Source: Phoronis australis (lineage: Eukaryota > Phoronida > Phoronidae). From it: DNA of 64,000 nucleotides. Each line of letters opens with the position of its first letter. The first letter of the stretch is position 1. The DNA is taken from positions 1-64,000 of the forward strand of contig NMRA01000234.1 in assembly GCA_002633005.1 (NCBI GenBank), read 5' to 3'. This document shows positions 1-15,400 of this stretch, in pieces. Position numbers and translations under genes: made by a program. A model generated the notes under the pieces. The model worked only from the letters and a program-made list of their open reading frames with translations, was not told the DNA's origin and did not search any database.

Positions 1-190
1 TGGACCTACTTTTGGCTGAATGGATGACCAGGCCATAAAATGATAATTAGCCAAGACCAGGTAAATAATGCTGTATTGAAGAGTTAATACCTTCAGGGCA
101 ATTTTGAGAGGGTGGGCATCTGCTAGACATTGGCCTTAAGCTTAAAACTTTGTTTCTCATCCTGAGACATGTGGCTACTCTGCATTTTAG

Positions 191-406
191 GGCAGTTCGT
201 GCAGCTTTTCTGCGTGTAGACGTCACTATGACTGCTCACGTTGTACAGCTAGAGTTGGTTGTGGGTGGTGTGATGATGAACAGTCTTCTCGGCAGTGTTA
301 CCCAGGCACGCCATCTGGTATTACTGGGCGAAGACAGTCGTGCCGTGCGTGGTTCTATCACCGATGTTCAACAACTGAAAATTCTGACTGCTCACGTTTC
401 ATCAAG
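191..406 (+). CDS. Exon 1 in window: PSI-like cysteine module
   Basis: The acceptor is tgcattttag and the donor is AAG|gtttgt; phase 0 to 0. The 72 residues carry 11 cysteines, including the CxxC, CGWC and C-x-PG spacing of PSI (plexin-semaphorin-integrin) modules, centred on CSRCTARVGCGWC. PSI modules are small disulphide-bonded knots in surface receptors. The exon is clearly internal because its acceptor opens in frame without a methionine. Confidence 0.75.
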
Positions 407-3400
407 GTTTGTTACTCAAGCATGGAGACTGAATTTCAAGTGCTTAAAAACTCACAATTAAGAGATGAAGACCAAATTTCAACTGCTTTTCTTCTGAAAT
501 TAATTCAGAGTGCTGTTCAGTTTTGGAAATTAGAATTTCAACTACCGTACAGCTATTGTTCAACTGCTGCTGTTGATTAGCAAGCTGCCAGTTTTCACTC
601 AGTTGAAATCTAATTGAACAGTCACCCTACAGCTGTAGGAAAATTATAGTGCAACTGTAAAATAACTAAAACCAAAGTTGCAGTTTGGTGTGGGCTTTGC
701 CATATAGTACATCATTTGACTGGCATGTATCAGGGCTCTGTGTTGCTACATCACATCATTTGCAAGTTCAATTTGTGTTTCTCCAATGTAATTTCTTCTG
801 GATTTTGTTTTGTTTAGTCTTGGCAATGCAAGTCTCAATACTGCAATACTGGCAAGTTTAAAGACAGTGAGAAGTGCCAGGCGTGCAACGACTATGAGAA
901 CTGTTTCTCGCTGATGGTGAGCACTTCAGACATAGTTCTTGTTTTACTAAATGAAGCAGGACTATGTTAAAGAAGGCATGTTAATGAGCAGTTTTTATTC
1001 AAAGAAATTGGAATTTTCTGTGGACTAATGTAGAAAATGGTGATCATTCAGTGTGCCCCTGTTAATTTTGAATGCGAGTTTATGTCTAGGGTTGTTTCCG
1101 TGACAACCATCTGATTAGTATGTTATTATTTTTTGTCACTGCAAATGTCCTTTGCATTCACCATTATTATGGTGGTTTATAGTCTATAGTGAAACGAGTC
1201 CTGTAAATATCTTTGAATGTCTTGGAATGATGTGTTATGTGCATGCACTGCTTACCTGTTCTATTTATTTAGAATAATAATACGTGTCACACATGGAATG
1301 AGACCAGATGTCCTGGAGGTGTCGTGGCTGTGAACTATGCCAATCCAGAGCGCATATTGCAGTCGAAAGTCCGCAGCAATGTCAAAATATTTTCACCAAA
1401 TGAAACCACATTCTATAGCTGCCCTGTACTATTTGGTGCCAGTGTGCTTGACGACTCTTCTTTGATCGTCGCTTCGTCTGATCTTGACCTGAATGTTGGA
1501 GACATCGTCTCTAGTGCACAGAGTGGCGGAATCTCTCATACAATTCATGCGAAAAAGACGTTCGGTAAGTTGTGTGTAAAATGGCATACAAGAAGATAAC
1601 TTGCAAAGGAATATCTCTTCTTATTTGTGCTAGTACCTGTAGTGCCGAATTTTGTGTTTGCTTGTTAGATTTAATATTAAAAGATGTTTTGGAATTGTGC
1701 TCGGAATAGGACACGCAGGGAGTGTTCTGTACCTTTACTACATTGGATCACAGTTGTTCTACTGCCAATAATTAAAACCATTAGGAGACAGGTTAGTCAC
1801 ATAAACATAACATGTTCATGTAAATAATGTAATGCATTTGGTAGTTGTTCTAAATATTTAAAAATCATGACATCAACGTTATTAAACATTTTGTGCTAAA
1901 CTTAGTCTCTTTCTTTATTCTATTGTGGTAAAAGAATATCGTGGCCAGTCTGTCGTCCATCGTTGCCTTAAACACCTCAGGACTGCTCTTGATTTTTCTT
2001 AGCTTTGTGGCCGGGATGCACCAGTAAAAGTTGATTACTAGATGAATTCAGCTGCCTTGGTGCCCACTGTTGGCCATTCTAGTTCTTGAAATTAAGGTGA
2101 AGAATTTCGGCAAAACAGTCTGCACACAGATATTTGGCTGGAATGCACTGCCGTCAATCCATCTTCAATCACATTTGACTACAGTTGCATTCTCTGTTGG
2201 CTATTTATGTTTTCTGCAAGAGTTTCCTTGTCTGTCGATTACTGTTGAGATGGCTTGCAGATTTTGATAGGTCTTGACTTTATGTTATGGGTATGCTTGG
2301 GCACCAGATGGTCTTTAGATGGATTGGATTACTGTGGCACCCTCTGTTGACCATTTTAGTTTAGCTTTTCTGCTCATTGACAAAATGGCTATGCAGTTAT
2401 CTTAAAGAATATGACCAATATTTGGATTAGTGAGGCTTGTAAGCTATTTAGAAGGCAATGTGGTAGTGAGATTCTTTATCAGATATTTTAACTGACAGTG
2501 TGTTCTGTCATTAGTGAACTAGACAAAGCTTAAAGTAGTTTATTCCTTTTCTGTGTTGCAGCCCCATACGTGTTCATTCGAGCCAGTCCAGCTAAGCTTG
2601 AAGACGTTATCAGTTATGCTGACTTCAGAAACGACATAGATCTTATTCCCTTGGATGACGAGCAGATAGCAGAGGATGTTCCAGATGATCAGTTTCTTGA
2701 GGATGTATTGACCCAAAATATCTCTCTACCTAACCTGCACATAGTGAAATCTGGTAGGTTCACTCTTGTAAATGTAATGGATGGGCACACACAATGTGTG
2801 CGCGCATTATGCCGTCATATCTGTCTGTCTGTACATCCATCCCGTGTCCGCTGCTTTATCTCCAAAGTCCTTTGATGTGTGTTCATGAAATTTTGCAGCT
2901 ATGTTCCATTCATGGACTTTTGAACAGATCCGACTACCGGTTTTCCCCTATTGGCAATTTTAGGTTTTTTCGATTGCCTCTGTTTCTTCGTTAACTTTTT
3001 CCTTACAGATTTTCATGAAATTTTGCTTACGCGTACCAATTAGAAAAACCACTTTTACTTTTTCAAATAGATTCAACGTATTTTGCACCAACTAGTGATC
3101 ATTTTTACTGTTTTTTAGTCTGTTTTTTGCTGTCTGACCCTCTATAGGCCAAACCATTGTAAGAGTGATTCTGAAAATTGACAATATTCCTACTGGGAAG
3201 AGGACAACTTAGAATGATGTTCGGGTGACTCTGACTACAGTGGCTCCTCCATGTGGCAGCTTTGTTTTTTGAGTCCACAGCTTTATCTCCTAAACCCTCT
3301 GCAGGATGTTTGTTAAATTTGGCAAGTGTATTTATGTGACAGCAGGTGATGACGACTTTTGAACAGAGCCAACAACTGCTGTGTTCCCTGCAGGCAATTT

Positions 3401-6400
3401 TATTTTTTTCCATTTTCCTCTGTATGTTTGGAGTTCCTTGGTGGATTTTTTATAAAATTTGGCACATAGGTTTCAATCTGTTAATGAGGTGATGACACCT
3501 TTTTATTTTCAGATTGAATTTGAGATAGTGTGTGCCTCCTAGTGGCTGTTTTTATTATGTTTTAGTCTATCGGCCAAACTACTCTAAGAATGGGTAATAT
3601 GAAAATTGGTAAACATGGATAACACATTAAGAATTATTTCCATTATGAACTGCCAACACTAAAACCATCAATGTCCCATTCTTTAGAATCAAGAGTATTA
3701 AATTTTGGCTTGAATTTCAGTGGAAAGAGGTCCTGGTCAGGGCTTCTTTCTCTTGTATATGTTTTATTTATTTTATTTAATGCAATTACCTTGTCATTGT
3801 AAAACACTGCTTTCTATAAGGGCTCTTCAGATTAACAAAGTTAATGTGAAATACAGGATGTTGTTAGGCCTGTGGTGACAGAAACATGAACATGATTATC
3901 TCTTTGTGTCCTGTGTGACCTGAAAAGAATTCATGGGCCATAAACCAGCAGTTGGAAATTCAGCAAAACCAAGTGTCATCTAGGTCAACTGCTATTTGTC
4001 TAATCACAACTATTATTTGTCTACCTGCAACTGTTATTTGTCTACCCACAACTGTTATTTGTCTACCCGCATCTGTGATTTGTCTACCTACAACTGTTAT
4101 TTGTCTACCCACAGCTGTGAGTTGTCTACCCACAACTATTATTTGTCTACCCGCAACTGTTATTTGTCTACCCACAACTGTTATTTGTCTACCCACAACT
4201 GTGACTTGTCTACCCACAACTGTGATTTGTCTACCCACAGCTGTTATTTGTCTACCCACAACTGTTATTTGTCTACCCACAACTGTTATTTGTCTACCCA
4301 CAACTGTAATTTGTCTACCCACACCTGTTAATTGTCTACCTACAACTATGATTTGTCTGCCCACGACTGTTAGTTAAGTGAAGCAACAGTCAGAATGGCC
4401 TATTTTGAGAACTACTGTGGATTAGTTTAACCCATCTACATGTGTTTACCCTCTTATATATGTAACCATGAGTTTGAAGTCTGGAACCACAATTACTGCA
4501 AAATGATTTGAAACTTTTTCAGGATGGAGTCACAGGGATGGTTGCTGGTTGTGTAATACACGTCTTGTAACTCTGCACTGAAGTTTCAAAAAGAGGGCAA
4601 AACTAATTATTATTCTCTAAACTGTTAGAAGTATTGCACGATTTTGTCTTCTTGCTTCATGAAAAGATTACAAGTATTTTATGAGACAGAACTTAACACT
4701 TTCATAGGAGGGTTAGTTTGAGGTTTCTGTGTATCTTTTTGTCCTTGCACAATTTCATGTCACTCTCATTCAAATGTCCAGCATTATGGTGTGTACATTA
4801 CATTGTGAGGGTGGATATTTCCTTCAGTGGAAATAGCTTGATTATTTTTCATTTGTCAGAAACTAGAATTGTCAACAAGATGTTCACAGCCACACACGTC
4901 CACTCACACCCAAATATTGTTTTCTGTCCAATCATCAATCACACTCAAATATTTATTGAACAGCTGACCCCTTTCTTCCAATTGATAACAACTGACCTGT
5001 GTTTTAATCCCACCCAAAACATGACAACAACTGACCCATTTTAGTCCCACCCAATACATAATAAGTGAAGTGTGTTCAGTCCCACCTGAAATGTGTGAAT
5101 AATTGACACATTAAATTTACGACTCAAGTTACTCCTTTACAGTGATCACAGCTCACTCTATTGTGACATTACCTTACAAGGTTAAGAGTCTTGATAACAT
5201 CAGCAGATGGACGAATTCTGAAACCCCTTAAAGCGACATTAAATCTGTTTTTTCTGCCGAAACAAGTTTTGATTTAGACCTCTTGTTCCTTGTTCTGTTT
5301 AGAACTGATCTGTGGTGTGTCATTTCTTCAGACCAATATGATGTATTCAGTCCATTTGATGCTGGGCTATCATTAGTGTCCACATGACCAATGAACCAAT
5401 TACCAAATTGTAACCGGCTGAGGTGAAATAAATTGTTCAGATAAGCAGAGTACTACCGTAGTGATTTTAGGTCTGTTGCCCTTGCCTTAGTTTGTTTGAA
5501 GTATTGTTCTTGAGCTAATTTAACAGTAGGAAATTCTTCAAAACAACGCAACTTTTATTCAGATGACGGTGAAAAGACTGCTTTATTCTCTTCCACAAAA
5601 ATTATACTAATGTAACATTAATTTGTCTATAACTAGATGGTTTTTTAGTTTTGATATGTATCTGCTATTGGATTTACTTCGTAATTTGTCACATGACAAA
5701 AGCACCCCATTGGTGATAAAACTATAATATTTGGCATGCCACTCAAGAAGAATTTAAGGTACTGTAGATTCATAGGCAAAAAAACAAAAAATAAAATATT
5801 TTGGAGACTGAATTCTACCACAAAATCATGGTAGCCAAGAGTGGCAGCACATGATGCGCAAGTCTTTGTGGTACCCAACTCGCAGGTAGTTAGTTATCGA
5901 ATCACTAATTTAATTACAATCTGTTGCCCACCTCCACCAATTTTCCTTTCTAATGCATCACTGCACCTTCCAAGTCTGTCAACCGCTTATATTTTATGTT
6001 TGATTTTAAAGGCCGTGATAATGATACCGAGTCCTTCTTTACCATTTACTTGTGCTGACGGTGGTTCAAAAATGGAAGTGTCCCAGTGAGCATGAACTGG
6101 ACCAAATAAAAAGGCACATGTGCAACCTCTTTCAAGAAATGAACCATGTCTAACTACAATGAAAAAGTAATTGCAGGCACGTTTTACCAGATGTAGGCAG
6201 GCCACTCAGGTGGGCCTATTGCACTGATCACCTGAAACCATTTTTATATTTGATTTATATATAGATAAAACTGAACTGAGGAGCCAGAGACCTGACTCAA
6301 GGGTTTAGCAGTGTGACCCACTGCCTCCTCTAAAGCTTAGTATTCTATTTTAGTTTATACCTATGGTTTTACTGAGTAGATTTTAAAAATTCAAAGACGA

Positions 6401-9400
6401 TAATAATTTTTTGGACGGATAATGCAAGTTTGTCATATAAAAACTAAACATCTCCGCCAAGATAACATCACTCATTTGTATGCCAAAGCATTCACAGTTA
6501 CCTTGTTTTTCGTATCTTGTTTTACATTCAGATAATTTCTATGAGTTGTCTTGGCTTTTATTGTTTCTGTTCTGGGCTCATTGCTTCATAATGTTTGCGC
6601 TGGTCCAATTACCTCATAGTGTTTGCTCTTTCAGATGTGCCTGTGTACAAATGCGTTGGTCATGGATATGAGCAGGACACTCAGGGTAACATAGACTACA
6701 GTTTCTACATTGTTATGGCTGCCAACAGTGAAACCAGAAAGATCACTAACGGGACCATCCTTGCTGGCAATGGAAGCAGAGGTTTCCTGGAAACTGTTAC
6801 TAGGGTGCAAGCCTTGGATATTGGGGTTGTCGTTGAAACTGAGATGACCGAGTGTACTGATGATTCCTCATGGACTCCCCAGTAAGGAATATAACAAAGG
6901 CGTGTTCTCTAATCTTATATACTCATGAGTGAAGTTGGTGAGATGATCGTCTGCTTTCCTTGATCGTTTACTTTCCTCGTAGTGCTCACGCAGTGATGTC
7001 TTGGAAAACTTGTATGATATTACCAAACTCGCACAAAACTGCTGTATAGACCTGCCAAATTATGCGTTTATTAAGAACTTTGTGAGCTGTAACCATCACT
7101 TTATTATTATGATATTATTATGATTATTTTGAACTTGTTTAAAAAATTAGATGACCACTTCAGTGAATACACTGATTTTCAAGTGGGCCCAGTTGGAAAT
7201 AATTACACGAAGTAAAATACAGACAACTATGTACAATTAGATTGAAAAGATTAATAAATAAATTAGCATAAAAATTAGTTAATATGCACAATTAGATGTA
7301 TAAATGAGATAAAATAGAGTAATAATAATGATGTGCTGAGGCCTGCAGTCCCGAATTAAGCACAAAGTCCCAGTAATTCTGTTTCAACACGTGGACATTG
7401 GGTGCGTTCGCTACGGCAGTCCCCAGCACCTCTGTATGTGAATGTTACATCTGGTGTGTAAAAACATTTGATTAAAGACCCTTTTCCTTAAAGTTTTTGA
7501 GATTGTGGAAACATAGTTTCTTGGAGAATCCAGTTGTATTTTGGCACACTTTCAAGCAATCTGATATCTGTTTATAGGTTAAGAATGTCTCAAACCCAGG
7601 ATTTCACCTGTACGGGCGGGACTGGTCGGAAAGGTCTTAATTTCTACAATGCGAATGGCAATGTTGTAACGACAGGCTCTGTTGTGCCTGGGAGGAAGTC
7701 CAGAGGTTTTGTAGCTCAGGTAAAGTTAAATATGTATTTGTTTGAAGTGATGCCTCCAAGTATTTTCTTTGACATGTTACAGTGGCGTGATATTACATGA
7801 TCTCGCTAAAATATTTGAAGTCTACATTCAATGACACTTGGCTTCTTCAAGTCTTCATTCAAGACAGTGGTACTGTCTTTGTGTGAACTGGGAACTATGA
7901 ATTGAAAACCATAGTCGCGTTTTCTCCTGAGGACAAATGAGCCACGAAATCAGTTTCGATCATGATTGTGCCTCATTCAATTACAAAAGTCTGGATCTTC
8001 GAGTTTTCCTAGCCATCGTATCCTGCTGAAAGACTTGCTTCTTCTCAAGCCAAGTTCCAGACTTCTTCCCTCGCTCACCTGCTCTGATGAATGGATGTGT
8101 TGGCTACTTGCCCTGGACTGAGTTGCTCTTGTCTTTTGCTCACCATTTATGACGTCTGCAAGGGTCTTGAGTACTTGGTCGTTGCAAATGCGTTTCTGTA
8201 ATATCCACTGTTGTGAGTCTGTCATTCTCCCATCCTCTTGGAAGACTGGGGGTATGCTTCATTTTGGTTTGACATAGCTTGAGTATAAGTGCTCCTGTAA
8301 ACGGAGATACAGGCCAAGATACTGGCCCAGCCTGTCCCATACCAGTCTTTCCTAGATGTCATCTGTCTCTCCAGCGTCACTGGTCTTCCCCAGTTGCCAT
8401 GCAGTCTTGAAATGTTGTACTTTCAGCGATGTCATCTGCCTCAATAGTTGTCAGGATTCTATGCAGTCTGATATCTTGTAGCCCTTTCTTCGTAACCGCT
8501 GACTGAGGGTCCACATTCGTATGTCGTACACTGTCTAGTTGGAGGCGTAGATTGATGTCGTCAGATGGCGTCCAGCTTCATCAACTCAAAAGTTGATTTC
8601 TTCTCAAGAAACCCTAAACTCGAGTCCATATGCATACATTATTGCTGAATTAAAAAACTGCTTTTGGAAAACTTTCCAGAACAAAGCATGTCAGATTAGT
8701 GCAATATTAACAGAGGTTCACAAAGTCAAAAAACAACTTTTGAATTTGACATCTGAACTTTATGAAATTGGTCTCAAATTGTAGCTTAGTCTAACTGGAC
8801 ATGAATCCGGTGGTTAGAGGTAACTGATCAGGCTCTTCAAGTTGGCTTGTCACTTGATGCACCGAGCATCGGCTCAATGAATAACAGACTGCCAGTTATC
8901 AAAAATCACTTCTCATCATAGTAAAGATCAATTTGAAACCTATTACCAAGTGATAACCGGTCTAAATCAAAAGTTCTCTTCTTGGGTTTGTAGCCACTTT
9001 GAAATTAAAGTACGCGTACAAAAACCTCACTGTATGAATGGTTAATGTGTGTTATTTATCTTGCAGACTGTCAAAATCTTGAATAAGCACTCCCCATTGT
9101 GTCTGCTTTTAGCTTTATTGGTTGTGTTGGGTTTTTGGAGCTAGCAATGGCAGTTTGTAAAGGACACGATTTTCACGCAGTTTCTTTATTGATGGTTCAA
9201 ATCGTAAAATACAACAGAAAGCCATACATTCAATGCAATTTCTAAAAGAGGAAGTCCTGGTACAGATCACCATGACTGTACTTATTAAGCTCTCAATCTT
9301 ATCTTCACTGGTTCCTAAGTGCCTCCTAATGACTAGTTAATTTTTTAGTCAATCCAATCTGAACTGGTTCCTAAGTGCCTCCTAATGACTAGTTAATCTT

Positions 9401-12400
9401 TTAGTCAATCCAATCTGAACTGGTTCCTAAGTGCCTCCTAATGACTAGTTAATCTTTTAGTCAATCCAATCTGAACTGGTTCCTGAGTGCCTCCTAATGA
9501 CTAGTTAATCTTTTAGTCAATCCAATCTGAACTGGTTCCTGTAGGTACAACTTCTTGATTGTACTTTACTTTGTAATCCATCAATTTCCCCTCCTTTGGT
9601 TCCTGGGTACATCATCATTTTTCACCAGTTAAAACTTTTACATCAGATTTAATCCATTAATGCCTTAAACTAAAGACAAACGAGCCATTCATTCCTCCAA
9701 CTCATCCAAAATCATTTAGGGAGATACTGAACGTGAATGTTAAGAATCTAACTTGCATTTCATCAAGGATCATAAATCAAGATTCAAGAACGTCTATTGA
9801 CTGAGCGTATTTGATTGACTCCCACACACTAGTCATGTTACTAGCATGAGAAACTTTCATTTTAAAATCCTTGGTTGTATTTATGCTTTGAAATACCAAA
9901 TTTCAGCCGAGTCAGCTTTCATTTCATCATGCATTCAGATAAATTTGTACCTTAATTGATCAGATCATAACTCTCTAACTGAGGCTCTAGCAGCGAGAAT
10001 GCTTCTAAAAAGTACTTTGGTCCATTTGCTGACTTGAGCTGAGTAGATATGTATGCATCACCTTCACAGACACTGGCATACACTGGCATACTCTTCTTAC
10101 ACAGAACGTCAGTGCTTTCTTCCCTAGTGGACACCCTTGCTCTTCAATAATAGGCTAAAAATAGTATGACTACTAAGTTTGAGTATTAATTCACTAGTTG
10201 AATTGTCCCCATGTTGACAAGTCTCTATGTCCCAATTTCCAGCCACAATCAGCTTATCAATATATGTATTATTTGATTTTCATTAGGTTGCTAAAGTGAC
10301 TGAAAAGGCCGGATACTTGTTTATTGAAGCCATTTCCGTGAGTGACGTTGACGAGGATGGTAACATCACCACTTCACTGGATCTCACCTCCATCAGCAAA
10401 GAGCGCCGAGTGAGGCGCAAAGCTGGTATAGTCGAACGTATACGTAACTTCTTCAGAAAGAACTTCAAGCCCAAACTGTCCGGAAAAGTCACAGCTACGA
10501 CAACCGTTCGTGTGACCTTTGAACCTAAGGTGAAGCTGAAGCTGCGAATAAGCGCAAGCAAACCATATGTACATGAGGTGGGCGTAGGGTTCAGTGGGAA
10601 ACTTGAGGGATTTGTGGAACAGAGAATCGACTTCCAAGGAAGGTTTGTGAGATTTTCTTTGTGGCACTTACCGTAGCAAGTCTCCAGTGAACAAAAAATG
10701 TTTATTTCACCTCATCATGCTTACATTTCAGTTCAGTTACACGTGATAAGTCAAAGGAAGGAAATACACCCTTCTCCAAAGCTTGTGGCTAGCGTAACAA
10801 AGGCGCACTGAGACGCAACAAAGACATTAGCATATTAGGATAAATGAAGAATAACAACTAAATAAGCATAACAATAAACATACAGTTACTAACATCCCAT
10901 CACAGTAGTCATTTTAATGCTGTATTCAGTTAATTGCATTTTGCTTATCAAAATTCTCTTTTTAGTCACACATGTTGAGTTCTAAACCCACCGCTTAATT
11001 TCTACAGTTGATTTCTTTTGTTCTTTACAAATGGCCAGGTCTGTGAACGTCAGTACAAACACTATAAACGACTTGCAACTGACAAACAGTACTAAGTGTG
11101 TATATTTTCTGCCCGACTTTGAATTTAGCTTTTTGACGAGGGTTGGTGGGTGGCACTTGTGTGTGTAAACGCAGTATATTATAATTATGTAATTATGACT
11201 CATTTGGCAAGCCATGCCTTTTCAAAACCTGAACTCGCTTATGTTTTTCGAAAATTGCGAGATGGCTGAAATTGATGCAAACAGACACTTTTTTCTTTAC
11301 ATATTGAAGCACAAGTTTCAAAATGAGTCCAGTACATACCAAAACAGGAGAACTAACTATGCTTGTTTGTTTTCATTTTGCCTGGATGATCTATGAGAAG
11401 AAAACTGCTCTGCAAAAGTTTTTGAGGCATTGCAATTCTGAGGAACAGGAACGCCATCTTGTGGTTGATGGTCATAACAACAGCATCAGGTTACTCTGTT
11501 GCTGTTGTCACCTGTGGAGATCATGGAATCTTGTCTTGGATAAATTACTGAGACTTACATGCGCCTGGGTGGCCAGGTCCAGTTGACTGTCAGTTTGCAT
11601 TAGATAGTTATTTCTAAAACTATACTAGGCATTATTAGAATTTCTGTGGCCTATATGAGTTGTATTTTTGGTTTGTGATATTTGTATGAAATTGTTTTCA
11701 TCTCTCAGTACAAAATTTCTTACAAAAACGTTGTGAGCTGCACACGTAATTCTAATTTATAATGTCAAGCCAGTAGATATCGAGATTTTTTCCAAGGTCT
11801 GGATGCTAACTATTCGTTTATTTCCTCAACAGTTTCAGTGCTTCGGGACCAAAGGAATCTCGATACAGTCACCCAATCAACAATAAACAGATTGGTACAT
11901 TTGCTTTACCAATATGGCCGTATCCTCTGCTGACGCTGCCGGGCAGATTTCTATTTGACGTCACCTTCAAAGTAACAGCAAAGGCCGATGTAAGCTCATT
12001 GCCGTATGCACAGTTTGTGAAACACTGTTTTACACCTAATAGCTGTGTTCTCGCATACAACTGTGTCTATAGTAGTGCTGCCATGTATTTTAGAAACCCA
12101 CAACAGTTTGTAGGAATCTTTTTACAGGAATTATTTACAGTAATCTGTTATTTTCTCATACAACCAAGAATCCCAATAAGTTCTGTAGCTGGTATGGGTT
12201 AAGGCTTTGAAGATGCCCTCTTTAGACATCTGACAGTGATTTTAATGTTCTGTTTATGAATTGGATAATTAAGCCTCAGTTCGTTGCCAGCAGTGGTGCC
12301 ATTAGTCCACAGCAGTCTAGCTTGAGATTTTAATTATTATAGATAAACGTCAGCTCATGAATAAATTTTCCTGAAATCAATCCTGCGAAATTTGATAGAA

Positions 12401-15400
12401 CTCGAAATCCTCTTCCAGTTTATGTCCTAATGCAAAATTTTTCCTTGTAAAATTCGTCTGAAAAATCACAGAATGTATTTATTTTAGGCAATTTTCACAT
12501 TGGAGTGGCATTATTGTTGATTTATTATATTTCTGTGAGAATCTATGTTTAGATTTAAATGATTGCAGCTACACACCAAGTCGCATTGGGTTTGCCTGGC
12601 AAAAATCCCAGGTCGCCAAATGAAATGAGATCGCCACACCTGAAATCAAAATCATCGCGTTCAAAAATTTTGCCGACTAAAAAAAGGTTGCACTGCTGTA
12701 ATGGCATGCATTTTCCTTTCGCTTCTCTAATTTCCCCGAATTCTACATACCCTCAGTCTCTAACTCTTATCCCTCCCACCGGTTACCGGCGTATGAGCAA
12801 AGGACAACGCTGACTACCGCTTGGCTTAGTGGTGTGAATTTCACTGATCTTGCCCGATTTCTGCCCGACAATTACAAGTTCTCTCTGTTTTTACTTAGTG
12901 TTGTTATTTAAACGTGGTGGCAAGTGCATTAAATTCAAGAAATAGAACAGTTGTGAATCGAAGGTAATAAATCTCTGAAAACTGTTTGTAATTTCAACTT
13001 AGGAAGTCAACACGAACCTTGAAACAAATTTAGAGGGAAACATTGTCCGACTTTGATACTCGCAGTGGTGACCTTGGGGCTCCTTGGAATTTTTCCCTGG
13101 TCACCAAACACATACTGAGGTCACATTGGCGACCTGCAGGTGGCCAAATCGAGCTCTGGATTGTTTGGTTCAATGAAAATCATTATTGATATTGAATTGT
13201 ATAGTACATGGTTCTATGAGAATGAATATTAAAATTTAAATGTGATATTACACTGTTCTATGAAAATCCAACTTAATTGTGTTATTACGTGGTTCGATGA
13301 TAATCCATTATTTAAATTTTGTTGCATTCTTACATGGTTCTCACTCATTGAGAAAATCTGGAAAATGGCAATATTTCCCATTAATGTATAACTCATGGAA
13401 AATGAAGACAGCTGATAAACTCACACACAGCGAAAATTTCAATAGAATCTTCATTTTGCATGTTATATCACTTAGTCTAGTTCATGTGTTTTGCTTGTTG
13501 TTAAGAAAATAATATGAAGAATCTAATATGCTGAGTTCTGTAGACAGCAGTACATTAGCTTGCAGTACCTGTGAAAGGCAACAGAAACAATGAATTCAGT
13601 ACCACAATTCAACTTCTCTGACCAATCACTGCAAGTGGCTACTGCTTTGCTCGGATAGCCGAGTAAGCTCTCAAACATACTTATAAAACACTGATTGCTT
13701 TTCACTATCCTTTTTTTGTGAAGTTTTGCCACTAAAGTGGAATGATTGTTGTCGATTCACCTAATGATTATGTAATCTTTTATTTCTCCATCAAGATGTT
13801 GACAGTATTTATGTTTGTTTTTATCAGATTAAAGGCTTCTTGTCTGGTTCCATCACTGCCACCGGCACCATGGATGTTGGTGTTACATGGAGGCCAAACT
13901 CAAACTTGGATGTGGAAGGGCCAACTGTAAGTATTAGTTTATATGGCAAAGATGGACTTGTTTTGTCTTAAAATATCTCTTGTTGGGCTTTTTTATTGCC
14001 CATCTTACCAGAGATTATCCTTTTTTATTACTTGTTTATTCACTATCTATTACTTGTAATTGTATTAGTCATAATAAATGACAGCATATCGCCTACCTCA
14101 GTCTCCTTTTCATCTCTGATAAGGAGCTTGTGATGCACCTATCATTATATAATACTAATACACAAAATGTACTGAGAGTGGCGTACATGCAGTAGTATCC
14201 CACAAGACATTATTCCGTCGAGTGGGATATTACTTCATGTACAGTAATCGAGGTACATTTTGTATTTATCCCATACGCTTCAAATTCCTAAGTTTCATTT
14301 TTTTGGCAGATTTTTTAAATACTTCACTCAGACTGTTCACGTGGCGGATCACATCCTATTGTATGTACTTGCACTTTAGCTTGCAAGTTTTCTCTAGTAA
14401 AAGAAACGGTTTTAAATGTAACAACTTATTACTTGAAAAGAGATAACAAAGATGAAAACAACAGTAACTGTGTTTTTAACTTGTAACATCTCCTAAAAAT
14501 AGTTAAATAACAACTTGCGATGTTTGATATTGTAGTTACCAAGGAATCGGTGCCTGAATTGCAGACGATATAATATTTAGCAATTGAAAACTGAGACAGA
14601 ACTGTCATATAATTAACAGTCCTGTTCCAGATGTTGCAATTGGGACTTGATTGCACGTTGAATGTTATTTACACTGTCTGCTGCAATTTATTACTTTTAA
14701 CTATTTTTGGAAAGTTCGATGATTGAGTTGGCTAACGACGTCGAGTCGACATTGACCTTCCTTTTGAACTTTCCATGTCAGAGATCACGGTTGAAGTAGT
14801 GCGGGAAGTGAATAGGGAAAACAAATTTATTACATGGCCTACTGTTTTAACGTGTATGGGATAATATTTGGGACATATGTTGTTCGTAAAATACTTTCTA
14901 AAATATTCAAAAGGTTTGCTGCATTGGTGCGAATGCAAGGGGCCCATTTTATCAAATATCATAAGTCCAGTTGCAGGTACATTTTGCGAAGGTGGCTTTT
15001 TTTGTGAGTGAGACATTGCTACTGATCTACATGTGATCTGGGCACACATTCAAGTTGAAAGCCGTCCTTCACAAAGCACTACTTAATTATATTGATTTAG
15101 TGTCTTCATTGAATCATGAGGAAGAAATCTTTAGCGGAAAATTGTAGACACGTGTAATGTGAGGTGTGCCATGGTATCAGGCTATGTTTTGCCATGTTTT
15201 GCCATGTTTTGCCATGTTTTGCCATGTTTTGCCATGTTTTAGTTTGGCTTTGGATTGACCAAGAAATTTGATGGTGAACTTGACAAAGAAAAAACCAAGG
15301 CTTCCCTAACTGCGGTGTTGACCCCTGCATTGAAGGCCCAATGGCCGTCTGTACCAACCCTGCCATCTTATGTGAAGTGGATATTGCCAAACTCTATTGA

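Noticed and set aside
3952-4377. Long ORFs on both strands over the 21-bp repeat
   Set aside because: They exist only because the repeat period is divisible by three. They lie in an intron and have no splice sites.
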